Shown: positions 54,043-62,618 of the stretch, piece by piece
Layout of the letters: each line of letters opens with the position of its first letter
Numbering within the stretch: position 1 is the stretch's first letter
Source: Streptomyces bikiniensis
GTDB lineage: Bacteria; Actinomycetota; Actinomycetes; Streptomycetales; Streptomycetaceae
DNA length: 64,000 bases
Assembly: GCA_000716465.1 (NCBI GenBank)
Contig: JNWL01000006.1
Location: 62,001 to 126,000, forward strand
Reading direction: 5' to 3'
The notes under the pieces: generated by a model
What the model was told of the DNA's origin: nothing
Databases searched by the model: none
What the model saw: only the letters and a program-made list of their open reading frames with translations
Made by a program: the position numbers and the translations under genes

Positions 54043-55599
54043 ATGACCTCTCCGCTCACCGACGTGCCCGAGTCCGCGCAGGAACGCTGGAGTCCGCGCC
54101 TCTGGGGCACCCTGCTCGTGCTCTGCGCCGCGATGTTCCTCGACGCCCTCGACGTCTCCATGGTCGGCGTCGCCCTGCCCTCGATCGCGGCCGACCTCGA
54201 CCTGTCCACCGCCACCCTCCAGTGGATCGTGAGCGGCTACATCCTCGGCTACGGAGGGCTGCTGCTCCTCGGCGGCCGCGCCGCCGACCTGCTCGGCAGG
54301 CGCCGGGTCTTCCTGATCGCGCTCGCCGTCTTCGCGGTCGCCTCGCTGTTCGGCGGGCTCGTCGACTCCGGGCCGCTCCTCATCGCCAGCCGGTTCGTCA
54401 AGGGGCTCAGCGCCGCCTTCACCGCCCCCGCCGGCCTGTCGATCATCACGACCACCTTCAAGGAGGGTCCGCAGCGCAACCGGGCCCTGTCCATCTACAC
54501 CACCTGCGCCGCCACCGGCTTCTCCATGGGCCTCGTCCTGTCCGGGCTGCTCACGGAGCTGAGCTGGCGGTGGACCATGCTGCTCCCCGCCCCCGTCGCC
54601 CTGATCGCCCTCGTCTTCGCGCTGCGCCTCATCCCGCACAGCGCCCGCGACGGCTCCTCCGGCGGCTACGACCTGCCGGGCGCCGTCACCGGCACGGCCG
54701 CGATGCTGCTGCTCGTCTTCACCGTGGTCGAGGCCCCCGAGGCGGGCTGGGCCTCCGCCCGCACCCTGCTGTCCTTCCTGGCGGCCGCCGCCCTGCTCGT
54801 CGCCTTCGTCCTGATCGAACGGCGCAGCCCGAGCCCCCTCGTACGGCTCGGGGTGCTGCGCTCCGGCTCGCAGGTCCGGGCCCAGCTCGGCGCGGCGGCG
54901 TTCTTCGGCTCGTACGTGGCCTTCCAGTTCATCGTGACCCAGTACATGCAGTCGCTGCTCGGCTGGTCCGCGCTCCAGACGGCGCTCGCCTTCCTCCCGG
55001 CCGGCGTGCTGGTGGCCCTCTCGTCCACGAAGATCGGCGGGATCGTGGACCGGTTCGGCACGCCCCGGGTGATCGCGACCGGCTTCACCCTGCTCGTCGT
55101 CGGGTACGCGCTCTTCCTGCGGATCTCGCTCGTCCCCCAGTACGCGGCCGTCGTCCTGCCGTCGATGCTGCTCATCGGCGCGGCCTGCGCCCTGGTCTTC
55201 CCCTCGCTCAACATCCAGGCCACCAACGGCGTGGACGACCGCGAGCAGGGCATGGTCTCGGGCCTGCTCAACACCTCGATCCAGGTCGGCGGCGCGTTCT
55301 TCCTGGCCGTGACCACCGCCGTCATCACCGCGGGCGACGCACACGGCGGCGGCGCCTCCCCGCAGCAGGTCCTGGACGGCTTCCGGCCCGGCCTGGCCGT
55401 GGTCGCGGCCATCGCCCTCGCCGGCCTCCTCATCACCCTGCCGGGGCTGCGGAGGCCGCGGGGCGCGGCGGTCGGGTCGGTCGTGGTCGCGCGGTCCTCG
55501 GACACCGACGCGGCGGCCTTCGAGCCGGTGGCCTCCGACGCGCCGACCTCCAGCCCTGCGGCTGGGACCTCCCCGGCGAAGGCAGTCCTCCGCGACTGA
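54043..55599 (+). CDS. DHA2-family (EmrB/QacA-like) drug exporter
   Basis: A 518-residue exporter with 14 predicted helices. DHA2 motifs: LDALDVSMVGVALPSI in helix 1 (D1-like), GGRAADLLGRRRVF after helix 2, and a long C-terminal tail. It most likely expels toxic compounds and is controlled by the divergent marR gene. The ATG at 54043 has almost no leader and no ribosome site; the next start would remove conserved helix 1. Confidence 0.92.
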   Translation: MTSPLTDVPESAQERWSPRLWGTLLVLCAAMFLDALDVSMVGVALPSIAADLDLSTATLQWIVSGYILGYGGLLLLGGRAADLLGRRRVFLIALAVFAVASLFGGLVDSGPLLIASRFVKGLSAAFTAPAGLSIITTTFKEGPQRNRALSIYTTCAATGFSMGLVLSGLLTELSWRWTMLLPAPVALIALVFALRLIPHSARDGSSGGYDLPGAVTGTAAMLLLVFTVVEAPEAGWASARTLLSFLAAAALLVAFVLIERRSPSPLVRLGVLRSGSQVRAQLGAAAFFGSYVAFQFIVTQYMQSLLGWSALQTALAFLPAGVLVALSSTKIGGIVDRFGTPRVIATGFTLLVVGYALFLRISLVPQYAAVVLPSMLLIGAACALVFPSLNIQATNGVDDREQGMVSGLLNTSIQVGGAFFLAVTTAVITAGDAHGGGASPQQVLDGFRPGLAVVAAIALAGLLITLPGLRRPRGAAVGSVVVARSSDTDAAAFEPVASDAPTSSPAAGTSPAKAVLRD

Positions 55600-55721
55600 C
55601 CGCCGGGGGTACGGGGGGACGCGCGGCCGTCCGGCGCTTCGGCGACCGGGCGGCCTCGCGGTGTCGGCCGGACCGGTCCCGCGCGGACGCCGGCCCGGCG
55701 GGGCGATGCGGCCGGACGGGT

Positions 55722-56417
55722 TCAGCCGCGCGGGAGCAGGCCCACGTCCTGGCCCAGGCGGCGGGCGGCGGCGGCGAAGAAGGTGTCGCGGTCCTCGACG
55801 ACGCGGTGGAACTGCCCGAAGACCTCGAAGGAGACGAGGCCGAAGAGCTGCGACCAGGCGGCGACGAGCGCGACGGCGAGGGCCGGGGGAAGGTCCGGGG
55901 CGATGTCGGCGGCGATCCGACCGGCCTCGGGGCGCAGGGCGTCCGGGAGCGGGGGGAGGGCGACGCCCTCACCGGCATGGGCCAGGCGGACGATCCCGAT
56001 GAGGGCGAGGCCGACACGGGCGGCGGGGGCGACCGTGTCCCGGGGGGCGGTGTAGCCGGGGACCGGGGAGCCGTAGATCAGGGCGTACTCGTGGGGGTGG
56101 GCGACCGCCCAGGCGCGGACCGCGCGGCAGACGGCGGTCCAGCGGTCCAGCGGCCGCTGCCCTGCGGAGTCGGCGGCGGCCCGCTCGGCGGCGGCGCCGA
56201 CTGCGTCGTAGGCGTCGACGATCAGGGCGGTGAGGAGGTCGTCGCGGCTCGGGAAGTAGCGGTAGAGCGCGGAGGACACCATGCCCAGCTCGCGGGCGAC
56301 GGCCCGCAGGGACAGCTTGGCGGCGCCCTCCGCCGCGAGCTGGGCGCGGGCCTCGTCCTTGATGGCGGCGGTGATCTCGATGCGGGCGCGGGCGCGGGCT
56401 CCTCGAACGGTCGTCAT
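55722..56417 (-). CDS. TetR-family transcriptional regulator
   Basis: A 231-residue TetR protein. The HTH is AAKLSLRAVARELGMVSSALYRYFPSRDDLLTAL (about 30-64); the C-terminal part is a TetR_C_13-type ligand domain (HEYALIYGSPVPGY is characteristic). It is divergent from the deazaflavin-dependent oxidoreductase gene; a 19-bp direct-repeat array lies between them and probably forms its binding region. The ATG at 56417 gives a normal N-terminus. Confidence 0.92.
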   Translation of the reverse strand: MTTVRGARARARIEITAAIKDEARAQLAAEGAAKLSLRAVARELGMVSSALYRYFPSRDDLLTALIVDAYDAVGAAAERAAADSAGQRPLDRWTAVCRAVRAWAVAHPHEYALIYGSPVPGYTAPRDTVAPAARVGLALIGIVRLAHAGEGVALPPLPDALRPEAGRIAADIAPDLPPALAVALVAAWSQLFGLVSFEVFGQFHRVVEDRDTFFAAAARRLGQDVGLLPRG

Positions 56418-56439
56418 GGAGAGCAGTGTGCCACTTTCG

Positions 56440-56515
56440 GAGCACCGAAACGAAAGGAGATCACCGAACTTAAATGAGAGCACCGCTCTTGATTGCGAGC
56501 ACCGAACCGTGCACA
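56440..56515. repeat. Four 19-bp direct repeats (GAGCACCGAA...)
   Basis: GAGCACCGAA or close variants start at 56440, 56459, 56478 and 56497, exactly 19 bp apart; 56459 has GATCACCGAA and 56478 GAGCACCGCT. A weaker GAGCA unit begins at 56421. The third copy contains AGAGC-ACC-GCTCT (56477-56489). The array fills the regulator/oxidoreductase gap. Confidence 0.85.
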
Positions 56516-56591
56516 CTGATCTCAAGAGAGAGCAGCGCTCACGTTTCGCTCATCGGCAGAAGTGCCCGGCAGAAGCCCTCAGGAGGCAGCC

Positions 56592-57101
56592 ATGTCCGCC
56601 CAGCCCGCCGACCCCACCGGTTCCTCCCCCTCCCCCGCCGCCCACGTCATGAGGCCCGGCTGGTTCACCGTGAACGTCCTCAACCGCCTGGTCGCCTGGA
56701 CGACCCGCCGCGGCATCAGTGTCTGGGGCTCCCGGGTGCTCGCCGTCCGGGGGCGCAAGAGCGGCGAGTGGCGCCGCACCCCCGTCAACCTCCTGACGGT
56801 GGACGGCGCCCAGTACCTCGTGGCCCCCCGCGGCCACGTCCAGTGGACCCGCAACATGCGGGCCGCCGGGGGCGGGCAGCTGCACCTCGGCCGGCACGTG
56901 CAGGAGTTCACCGCCGTCGAGGTCGCCGACGACGCCAAGCCCGCGCTGCTCCGTGCCTACCTCAAGCGCTGGAAGGCCGAGGTCGGCATCTTCTTCGACG
57001 GGGTCGGCCCGGACTCCTCCGACGCCGAGCTGCGCGCCGTCGCGCCGAAGCACCCCGTCTTCCGCATCACGACGACGGGCTCCGCCGCCCCGGCCGCGTG
57101 A
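56592..57101 (+). CDS. Deazaflavin (F420)-dependent nitroreductase-family protein (DDN-like)
   Basis: A 169-residue split-barrel protein. DDN-type motif GRKSGEWRRTPVNLL is followed by GAQYLVAPRGHVQWTRNMRAAGGGQLHLG, which forms the F420-binding groove. Such enzymes reduce quinones or nitro compounds with F420. It has a perfect AGGAGG 5 nt before the ATG. It is divergent from the tetR gene and probably under its control. Confidence 0.88.
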   Translation: MSAQPADPTGSSPSPAAHVMRPGWFTVNVLNRLVAWTTRRGISVWGSRVLAVRGRKSGEWRRTPVNLLTVDGAQYLVAPRGHVQWTRNMRAAGGGQLHLGRHVQEFTAVEVADDAKPALLRAYLKRWKAEVGIFFDGVGPDSSDAELRAVAPKHPVFRITTTGSAAPAA

Positions 57102-57125
57102 GCGGACCGGGACGGCGGAGCCCGT
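57075..57125 (+). terminator. Hairpin overlapping the end of the DDN-like gene
   Basis: A 13-bp stem (57075-57087 with 57113-57125) and a 25-nt loop spanning the stop codon, ahead of a convergent gene. Confidence 0.5.
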
Positions 57126-57178
57126 ACGGGTCGGCGGTGGTTCCGGCGGTCGCGCCGGACCGCCGCACGAGGGGAGGG

Positions 57179-58690
57179 TCAGGCGCCCGTCCCTGCGCCC
57201 TCCGACCCGTTCGCACCCTCCGACCCCTTCGCGTCTTCCGACCCCTTCGCGCCTTCCGTGCCTTCCGTGTCCTCCGCTCCCCTCGAGCCCGCCGTGTCGC
57301 GCTCCTTCGCCGTGACGCCCCGGCCCGCCGGGCCGACGCCGGACGAGGTGTCCATCCGCTTGTCCAGGAGTTCGAGGGCGCGCCGGGCCAGACCGTTCGA
57401 GCGGACCATGCCGCCGAGGGTGGCCGAGCCCCGGGTGATGTCGGCGAAGGCGTTCCAGGCCGGCCGCAGGCCCGTGAGCGTGGCGTGCAGCAGCCCCGGG
57501 CGCCGCTCGAAGACCGCGAGCATCCGCCGTCCTACCGCCATCTCCACGCCGAGGCCCGCCTTGACGGCGAAGGCGTAGTTCAGGGCCTGGCGGCGCGCGT
57601 CGACCGCGTCGTTCGCCTCGGCGACCCGTACCGCCCACTCGCCCGCGAGGCGGCCCGAGCGCAGCGCGTACGAGATGCCCTCGCGCGTCCACGGCTCCAG
57701 GAGGCCGGCCGCGTCGCCGCAGACCAGGACCCGGCCGCGGGAGAGCGGCGAGTCGTCGGTGCGGCAGCGGGTCAGATGGCCGGAGGAGATCGAGGGCTCG
57801 AAGCCGGCCAGGCCGAGCCGGGCGACGAAGTCCTCCAGGTACCGCTTGGTGGCGGCCCCCTCGCCGCGCGCCGAGATGACGCCGACGGTCAGCGTGTCGC
57901 CCTTGGGGAACACCCACCCGTAACTGCCGGGCATCGGGCCCCAGTCGATGAGGACGCGTCCCTTCCAGTCCTCGGCCACGGACTGCGGCACGGGGATCTC
58001 CGCCTCCAGGCCCAGGTCGACCTGGCCCATCTTCACCCCGACGTGAGCGCCTATCCGGCTGGCGCTGCCGTCGGCGCCGACGACCGCGCGCGCCAGGATC
58101 GTTTCGCCGTCGGCCAGGACCACGGCGGCGGTCCGCCGGTCCGGGACCGCCGGACCGTGCTGCTCCACCCGGATCACCGTGGCGCCGGTTCGCAGTTCGG
58201 CGCCCGCCTTCTGCGCGTGCTCGACGAGCTGCGCGTCGAACTCGGGGCGGTTGATGAGCCCGAAGAGCATCCGGCGCGAGCGGCGGGTGCGGGCGAAGCG
58301 TCCTTCGAGGGAGAAGGTGACGGCGTGCACCCGGTCCTGGAGGGGCAGTTCGAAGCCCGGCGGGAGCGCGTCGCGGGAGGGGCCGATGATGCCGCCGCCG
58401 CAGGTCTTGTACCGGGGCAGCTCGGACTTCTCCAGGAGGAGCACCCGGCGCCCGGCCACCGCCGCCGCGTAGGCCGCGGACGCGCCGGCCGGTCCGGCGC
58501 CGACGACCACGACGTCCCAGACGTCCGCCGCGCCGTCCGCGGCGTCGCGGACGGCCTCGTCCTCCACTCCCCCGTCCTCCACCGTGCCGGGGTCGTCGTC
58601 CCTCGCCGCCTCCGCACCGGTGCCCTCAGGAGCCGCGCCCTCGGGCTCGGTGTTCTCCGGACCGGCGTTCCCTGCGTGCTCGCTGCTCAC
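57179..58690 (-). CDS. Geranylgeranyl reductase-family FAD oxidoreductase
   Basis: A 503-residue flavoprotein. An acidic, disordered N-terminus (about 1-56) precedes the FAD site VVVVGAGPAGASAAYAAA and the GGR motif LPRYKTCGGGIIGPS. A second FAD motif is GRVLVCGDAAGLLEPWTREG. Members reduce isoprenoid chains (menaquinone or phytyl type). The C-terminal tail is a low-complexity SEGAKGSEDAKG-type repeat. It is divergent from the M20 peptidase gene. Start is GTG at 58690. Confidence 0.9.
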   Translation of the reverse strand: MSSEHAGNAGPENTEPEGAAPEGTGAEAARDDDPGTVEDGGVEDEAVRDAADGAADVWDVVVVGAGPAGASAAYAAAVAGRRVLLLEKSELPRYKTCGGGIIGPSRDALPPGFELPLQDRVHAVTFSLEGRFARTRRSRRMLFGLINRPEFDAQLVEHAQKAGAELRTGATVIRVEQHGPAVPDRRTAAVVLADGETILARAVVGADGSASRIGAHVGVKMGQVDLGLEAEIPVPQSVAEDWKGRVLIDWGPMPGSYGWVFPKGDTLTVGVISARGEGAATKRYLEDFVARLGLAGFEPSISSGHLTRCRTDDSPLSRGRVLVCGDAAGLLEPWTREGISYALRSGRLAGEWAVRVAEANDAVDARRQALNYAFAVKAGLGVEMAVGRRMLAVFERRPGLLHATLTGLRPAWNAFADITRGSATLGGMVRSNGLARRALELLDKRMDTSSGVGPAGRGVTAKERDTAGSRGAEDTEGTEGAKGSEDAKGSEGANGSEGAGTGA

Positions 58691-58853
58691 GATGTGCTTC
58701 TGCTCCTGATCCGACCGGGGGTCTGCTCCTGACGCATCCTACGGCGCGGTAGCCGGAGCCCCGGCCGTAGGATCGACGGTGCGTTCGCCGCGCCACGACA
58801 CGCGACGACGCCGTTCACACCGTCGTAACGTCGCACCCACCAGGAGCGTGCCC

Positions 58854-60218
58854 ATGACCGCGAATCCGATCGCCGAGACCGTACGGTCCCTGATGCCCCG
58901 CGCCAGGACGGAGCTCACGGAACTGGTGGCCTTCGAGTCGGTGGCGGACGAGAACGTGGCCCCGCGCAGCGAGTGCGAGGCGGCGGCGAACTGGGTCGCG
59001 GACGCGCTGCGCGCCGAGGACTTCCAGGACGTGGCGCTGCTCGACACCCCGGACGGCTCGCAGGCCGTGTACGGCGTGCTGCCCGGCCCGGCCGGTGCGC
59101 CGACCGTCCTCCTCTACGCGCACTACGACGTGCAGCCGAAGCTGGACGAGTCCGCGTGGCTCTCCCCGCCGTTCGAGCTGACCGAGCGCGACGGGCGCTG
59201 GTACGGGCGCGGCACGGCCGACTGCAAGGGCGGGGTGATCCTGCACCTGCTCGCGCTGCGCGCCCTGAAGGCGAACGGCGGCGTCCCGGTGACGGTCAAG
59301 GTGATCGTCGAGGGCTCGGAGGAGCAGGGCACCGGCGGTCTGGAGCGGTACGCCGAGGAGCACCCCGAGCTGCTGGCCGCCGACGCCATCGTGATCGGCG
59401 ACGCGGGCAACTTCCGGGTGGGCCTGCCGACGGTGACCGCGACCCTGCGGGGCATGACGATGATCCGGGTGCGGATCGACACCCTGGAGGGCAACCTGCA
59501 CTCCGGCCAGTTCGGCGGCGCCGCCCCGGACGCGCTCGCCGCGCTGATCCGCGTGCTCGACTCGCTGCGCGGCCCGGACGGTTCGACCGTCATCGACGGC
59601 CTGCCGGGCGACAAGGTCTGGGAAGGCCTCCAGTACCCCGAGGAGAACTTCCGCCAGGACGCCAAGGTGCTGCCGGGCGTGGACCTGCCGGGCGGCGGCA
59701 CGGTCGCGGACCGCATCTGGGCGCGTCCCGCCGTCACCGTCGTCGGCATCGACTGCCACCCGGTGGCCGGCGCCACCCCGTCCATCCCGAAGACGGCCCG
59801 CGCGCAGATCAGCCTGCGGGTGCCGCCGGGCCAGGACGCGGCGGAGGCGACCAAGCTGCTCTTCGCGCACATCGAGAACCACACGCCGTGGAACGCGCGG
59901 GTGACCATGGAGCAGGTCGGCCAGGGCCAGGCCTTCCAGGCGGACACGTCGAGCCCGGCGTACGCCTCGATGGCCGAGGCGATGGAGGTCGCGTACCCCG
60001 GTCAGGAGATGCAGACGGCCGGTCTGGGCGGCTCGATCCCGCTGTGCAGCACGCTGGCCTCGCTGTACCCGGAGGCGGAGATCCTGCTGATCGGCCTGAG
60101 CGAGCCGGAGGCGCAGATCCACGCGCCCAACGAGTCCGTGTCCCCGGAGGAGCTGGAGCGCCTGTCGGTGGCCGAGGCCCACTTCCTCGTGAACTACGCG
60201 CGCTCGAAGCAGGTCTGA
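58854..60218 (+). CDS. M20-family dipeptidase
   Basis: A 454-residue zinc metallopeptidase. Metal ligands are visible as LLYAHYDVQP (His, Asp), the bridging Asp in GRGTADCKGG, the catalytic Glu-Glu of VEGSEEQGTGG, and Asp in VIGDAGNFR; the last His is in AQIHAPNES. The central dimerisation domain (about 190-320) is present. It should hydrolyse dipeptides in the cytosol. An AGGAG ribosome site lies 8 nt before the ATG. Confidence 0.93.
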   Translation: MTANPIAETVRSLMPRARTELTELVAFESVADENVAPRSECEAAANWVADALRAEDFQDVALLDTPDGSQAVYGVLPGPAGAPTVLLYAHYDVQPKLDESAWLSPPFELTERDGRWYGRGTADCKGGVILHLLALRALKANGGVPVTVKVIVEGSEEQGTGGLERYAEEHPELLAADAIVIGDAGNFRVGLPTVTATLRGMTMIRVRIDTLEGNLHSGQFGGAAPDALAALIRVLDSLRGPDGSTVIDGLPGDKVWEGLQYPEENFRQDAKVLPGVDLPGGGTVADRIWARPAVTVVGIDCHPVAGATPSIPKTARAQISLRVPPGQDAAEATKLLFAHIENHTPWNARVTMEQVGQGQAFQADTSSPAYASMAEAMEVAYPGQEMQTAGLGGSIPLCSTLASLYPEAEILLIGLSEPEAQIHAPNESVSPEELERLSVAEAHFLVNYARSKQV

Positions 60219-60337
60219 CGGAACGTCGGTCTCCGGTCGGGGTCCCGGTCGGTTCCCGGTCGGGTTCAGCGTTCGGCGAAGCTCGCCGAGAGCGTAGAAC
60301 CGGGCGGCGGGCCTGCGCGGACGCGTAGGTTCGCCGC

Positions 60338-61036
60338 ATGGAATCCATCGCAGTGACTCCGCGGCTGTACCTGCTCGACCACTCCATCGGTCAGTCCTAC
60401 CTCTGGCGGGACGAGGAGGAACTGACCCTGATCGACGCGGGCTGGGCGGGTACGGCGGACGCGACGGCGGCGGCCGTACGGGCGGCCGGCCTGGACCCGG
60501 ACCGGTTGCGCCGCATCGTGCTGACCCACTGCCACCGCGACCACGTGGGCGCGGCCCAGGAGCTCGCGGACCGCCACGGGGCCGAGATCGTGGCGCACCG
60601 CCTGGACGCGCCGGTGGTCCGGGGCGAGGCCCCGGTCCCCGAACCCGACCTCCTGGACTGGGAGCTCCCGCTGTACGAGCACGGTCTGACCGTGCCGGAG
60701 GCGCCGCCGACCCGGGTGGACCGCGAGGTCGAGGACGGCGAGGAGCTCGGCTTCGGCGACGGGGCCGTGGTGGTCCACACCCCCGGTCACACCCCGGGTT
60801 CGATGGCCGTGCACCTCCCGCGCCACGGCGTGCTGTTCACCGGGGACACGGTGGCCTCGGTCCAGGACGTCACCTTCGGGGTCTTCCACGTCGACCGCGC
60901 CCTCGCCCTGGAGTCGATGCGGAGGCTGGCGGAGCTCGACCCGTCGGTGCTGTGCTGCGGTCACGGCGCGCCGGTCGTCACGGACACGGCGGCCCGGCTG
61001 AGGGCGGCGACGGAGGCCGGAGCGGCCCTGGCCTGA
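60338..61036 (+). CDS. MBL-fold metallo-hydrolase
   Basis: A 232-residue metallo-beta-lactamase fold protein. The zinc motif is VLTHCHRDHVGAA, the second ligand His in VVHTPGHTPGSMA, the bridging Asp in LFTGDTVASV and the last His in CCGHGAPV. This glyoxalase II-like pattern covers many hydrolases, so the substrate cannot be named. It is followed by a strong convergent terminator. Confidence 0.9.
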   Translation: MESIAVTPRLYLLDHSIGQSYLWRDEEELTLIDAGWAGTADATAAAVRAAGLDPDRLRRIVLTHCHRDHVGAAQELADRHGAEIVAHRLDAPVVRGEAPVPEPDLLDWELPLYEHGLTVPEAPPTRVDREVEDGEELGFGDGAVVVHTPGHTPGSMAVHLPRHGVLFTGDTVASVQDVTFGVFHVDRALALESMRRLAELDPSVLCCGHGAPVVTDTAARLRAATEAGAALA

Positions 61037-61081
61037 GCGGGCCCGGCCTGAGCGGACCTGACCCGGACGGCCCTGGCCTGA

Positions 61082-61117
61082 GCGGCCCCGGCCCGTGCGA
61101 ACCCGGGCCGGGGCCGC
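61082..61117. terminator. Bidirectional hairpin terminator
   Basis: A perfect 14-bp stem (61082-61095 with 61104-61117) and an 8-nt loop between convergent genes. Confidence 0.8.
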
Positions 61118-61132
61118 TCCGACCGGTCGGGG

Positions 61133-62170
61133 TCACCCCACCGGGATCCCGGCCTCCAGGTTGAGCACCGTGCCGCGCTCCCGTGCGCGCAGGGCCCAGC
61201 GCAGGCGCCGGTAGCGGACGGGCGGCAGCAGCTCGGCGGCCTCCTCCTCGGTGACGAAGCGCCAGCCGCGCAGTTCGGCGCCGGGCAGGCTCAGCCGCCC
61301 GGCGTCGGCGGCGCGGAGGGTGCCGCCGTCGAAGAGGAGGCGCAGCCCCCCGTACTTCGGGGGCTCGGGGCGCTCCCAGTCCACGAGCAGCAGCCGGGGC
61401 ACGGCGTCCAGCGCGAGGCCGATCTCCTCGGCCACCTCCCTCATCCCGGCGCGGGCCGGGGGCTCGCCGGGCTCGACGACGCCGCCGGGGAACTCCCAGC
61501 CGGGCTTGTAGGTGGGGTCCACGAGCAGGAAGCGGTCCTGTTCGTCGAAGAGCAGCACGCCGGCGGCGACGGTCTCGCCGGTCGGCTCGGGCGTCTGGAC
61601 GATCCCGCAGGGGGCGACGAGCCCCGTCCGTATCGCGTCGGCGACGGCTCCGGCGGTCTCGGCCGCGGTGAGCGCGGAGTTGTCCACGGTGTGCGCGTCG
61701 GCGGCGAGCCAGCGGCCGAGGGCGGCGCGGTACGGGTCCACGTGGGCGTGGCACCACTTCCGGACGCGGGCGTCGGCCTCGGGATCGCCGTACTCCTCCC
61801 GGGTGTCGATCCGCTGACGCAGGATCGTTTCCTCAGGGGTGAGCAGGATGTGGCGCACCTCGATGCGGCGGGCGGCGAGTCCGCCGAAGATCTCGTCCCG
61901 GTACTCCTGGCGGAGCAGGGTCATGGGGACGACCAGGACGCCGCCGACCTCGGCAAGTAGGGCAGCGGCGGTGTCGACCACGAGTCGCCGCCAGATCGGC
62001 AGGTCCTGGTAGTCCCCGACCTCGGCGAGCCGCTCGGCCGGAACGAGCCGGCGCACCGCGTCACCGGTGGCCTCGGGATCGTACAGGGTGCTGCGCGGGA
62101 TCAGATCGACCAGTTCACGCGCGGTGCTGGACTTTCCCGCGCCGAACGCCCCGTTGATCCAGACGATCAC
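61133..62170 (-). CDS. TmrB-like P-loop kinase / Nudix hydrolase fusion
   Basis: A 345-residue two-domain protein. The N-terminal half (about 1-185) resembles the tunicamycin-resistance protein TmrB: P-loop WINGAFGAGKSSTA, then TLYDPEATGDAVRRLVP and VLVVPMTLLRQEY. The C-terminal half (about 190-345) is a complete Nudix domain with box GGVVEPGEPPARAGMREVAEE-IG. The fusion could phosphorylate or bind a nucleotide-like compound and hydrolyse a related diphosphate. The GTG at 62170 with GAGGGGGAAGAC upstream begins directly before the P-loop. Confidence 0.85.
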   Translation of the reverse strand: MIVWINGAFGAGKSSTARELVDLIPRSTLYDPEATGDAVRRLVPAERLAEVGDYQDLPIWRRLVVDTAAALLAEVGGVLVVPMTLLRQEYRDEIFGGLAARRIEVRHILLTPEETILRQRIDTREEYGDPEADARVRKWCHAHVDPYRAALGRWLAADAHTVDNSALTAAETAGAVADAIRTGLVAPCGIVQTPEPTGETVAAGVLLFDEQDRFLLVDPTYKPGWEFPGGVVEPGEPPARAGMREVAEEIGLALDAVPRLLLVDWERPEPPKYGGLRLLFDGGTLRAADAGRLSLPGAELRGWRFVTEEEAAELLPPVRYRRLRWALRARERGTVLNLEAGIPVG

Positions 62171-62318
62171 GTCTTCCCCCTCTTCGGTAGCCCCCTGTGG
62201 CTTGCCCGCAACACCCTGCCACGGAAACCACGATCGTATGGATCGGCGGCGGGACCGGCATGTGCGTGACGCTTCCGGGAAACCGTCGTTGAGAACGGCA
62301 AGCACGAGGGGTGTGGAA

Positions 62319-62543
62319 ATGAGTCGTACGGTTCTCGAACGTTTTCCGGCCGGCGGTCCCCGGGGCAGCTGGCCCGCCGAGGAGTTCGCCGGCGCGCGGC
62401 GCGACGAGGGGGTGCCGGCCCGGGTCGTGATGGACCTGGAGTCCGACGCGTTCCTGGTGGTCGTGGAGCAGAGACCGCCGGACCGGAGGAAGGCCGAGGG
62501 CAGGCTGGTCGGGCAGCGGACGGCCGAGCGGGCACGGGAGTAG
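62319..62543 (+). CDS. Small protein of unknown function
   Basis: A 74-residue soluble protein (MSRTVLERFPAGGPRG at the start, DLESDAFLVVVEQRPP in the middle, a basic tail). GC3 bias and a GAGGGG ribosome site 8 nt before the ATG favour translation. I do not recognise a family. It lies between two minus-strand genes and ends in a hairpin. Confidence 0.55.
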   Translation: MSRTVLERFPAGGPRGSWPAEEFAGARRDEGVPARVVMDLESDAFLVVVEQRPPDRRKAEGRLVGQRTAERARE

Positions 62544-62555
62544 GCGGTACGGGAA

Positions 62556-62584
62556 GAGGGGGAGCCGCGGCGCGGCTCCCCCTC
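62556..62584. terminator. Bidirectional hairpin terminator
   Basis: A perfect 13-bp stem (62556-62568 with 62572-62584) and a 3-nt loop between convergent genes. Confidence 0.75.
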
Positions 62585-62618
62585 CGTCGTACGCCGTGTC
62601 CACGGCCGTAGAAGGCCC

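Noticed and set aside
54013..55344. 443-codon minus-strand open frame opposite the drug exporter
   Set aside because: Glu/Gly/Arg-rich antisense reading; the plus strand has clear DHA2 motifs.
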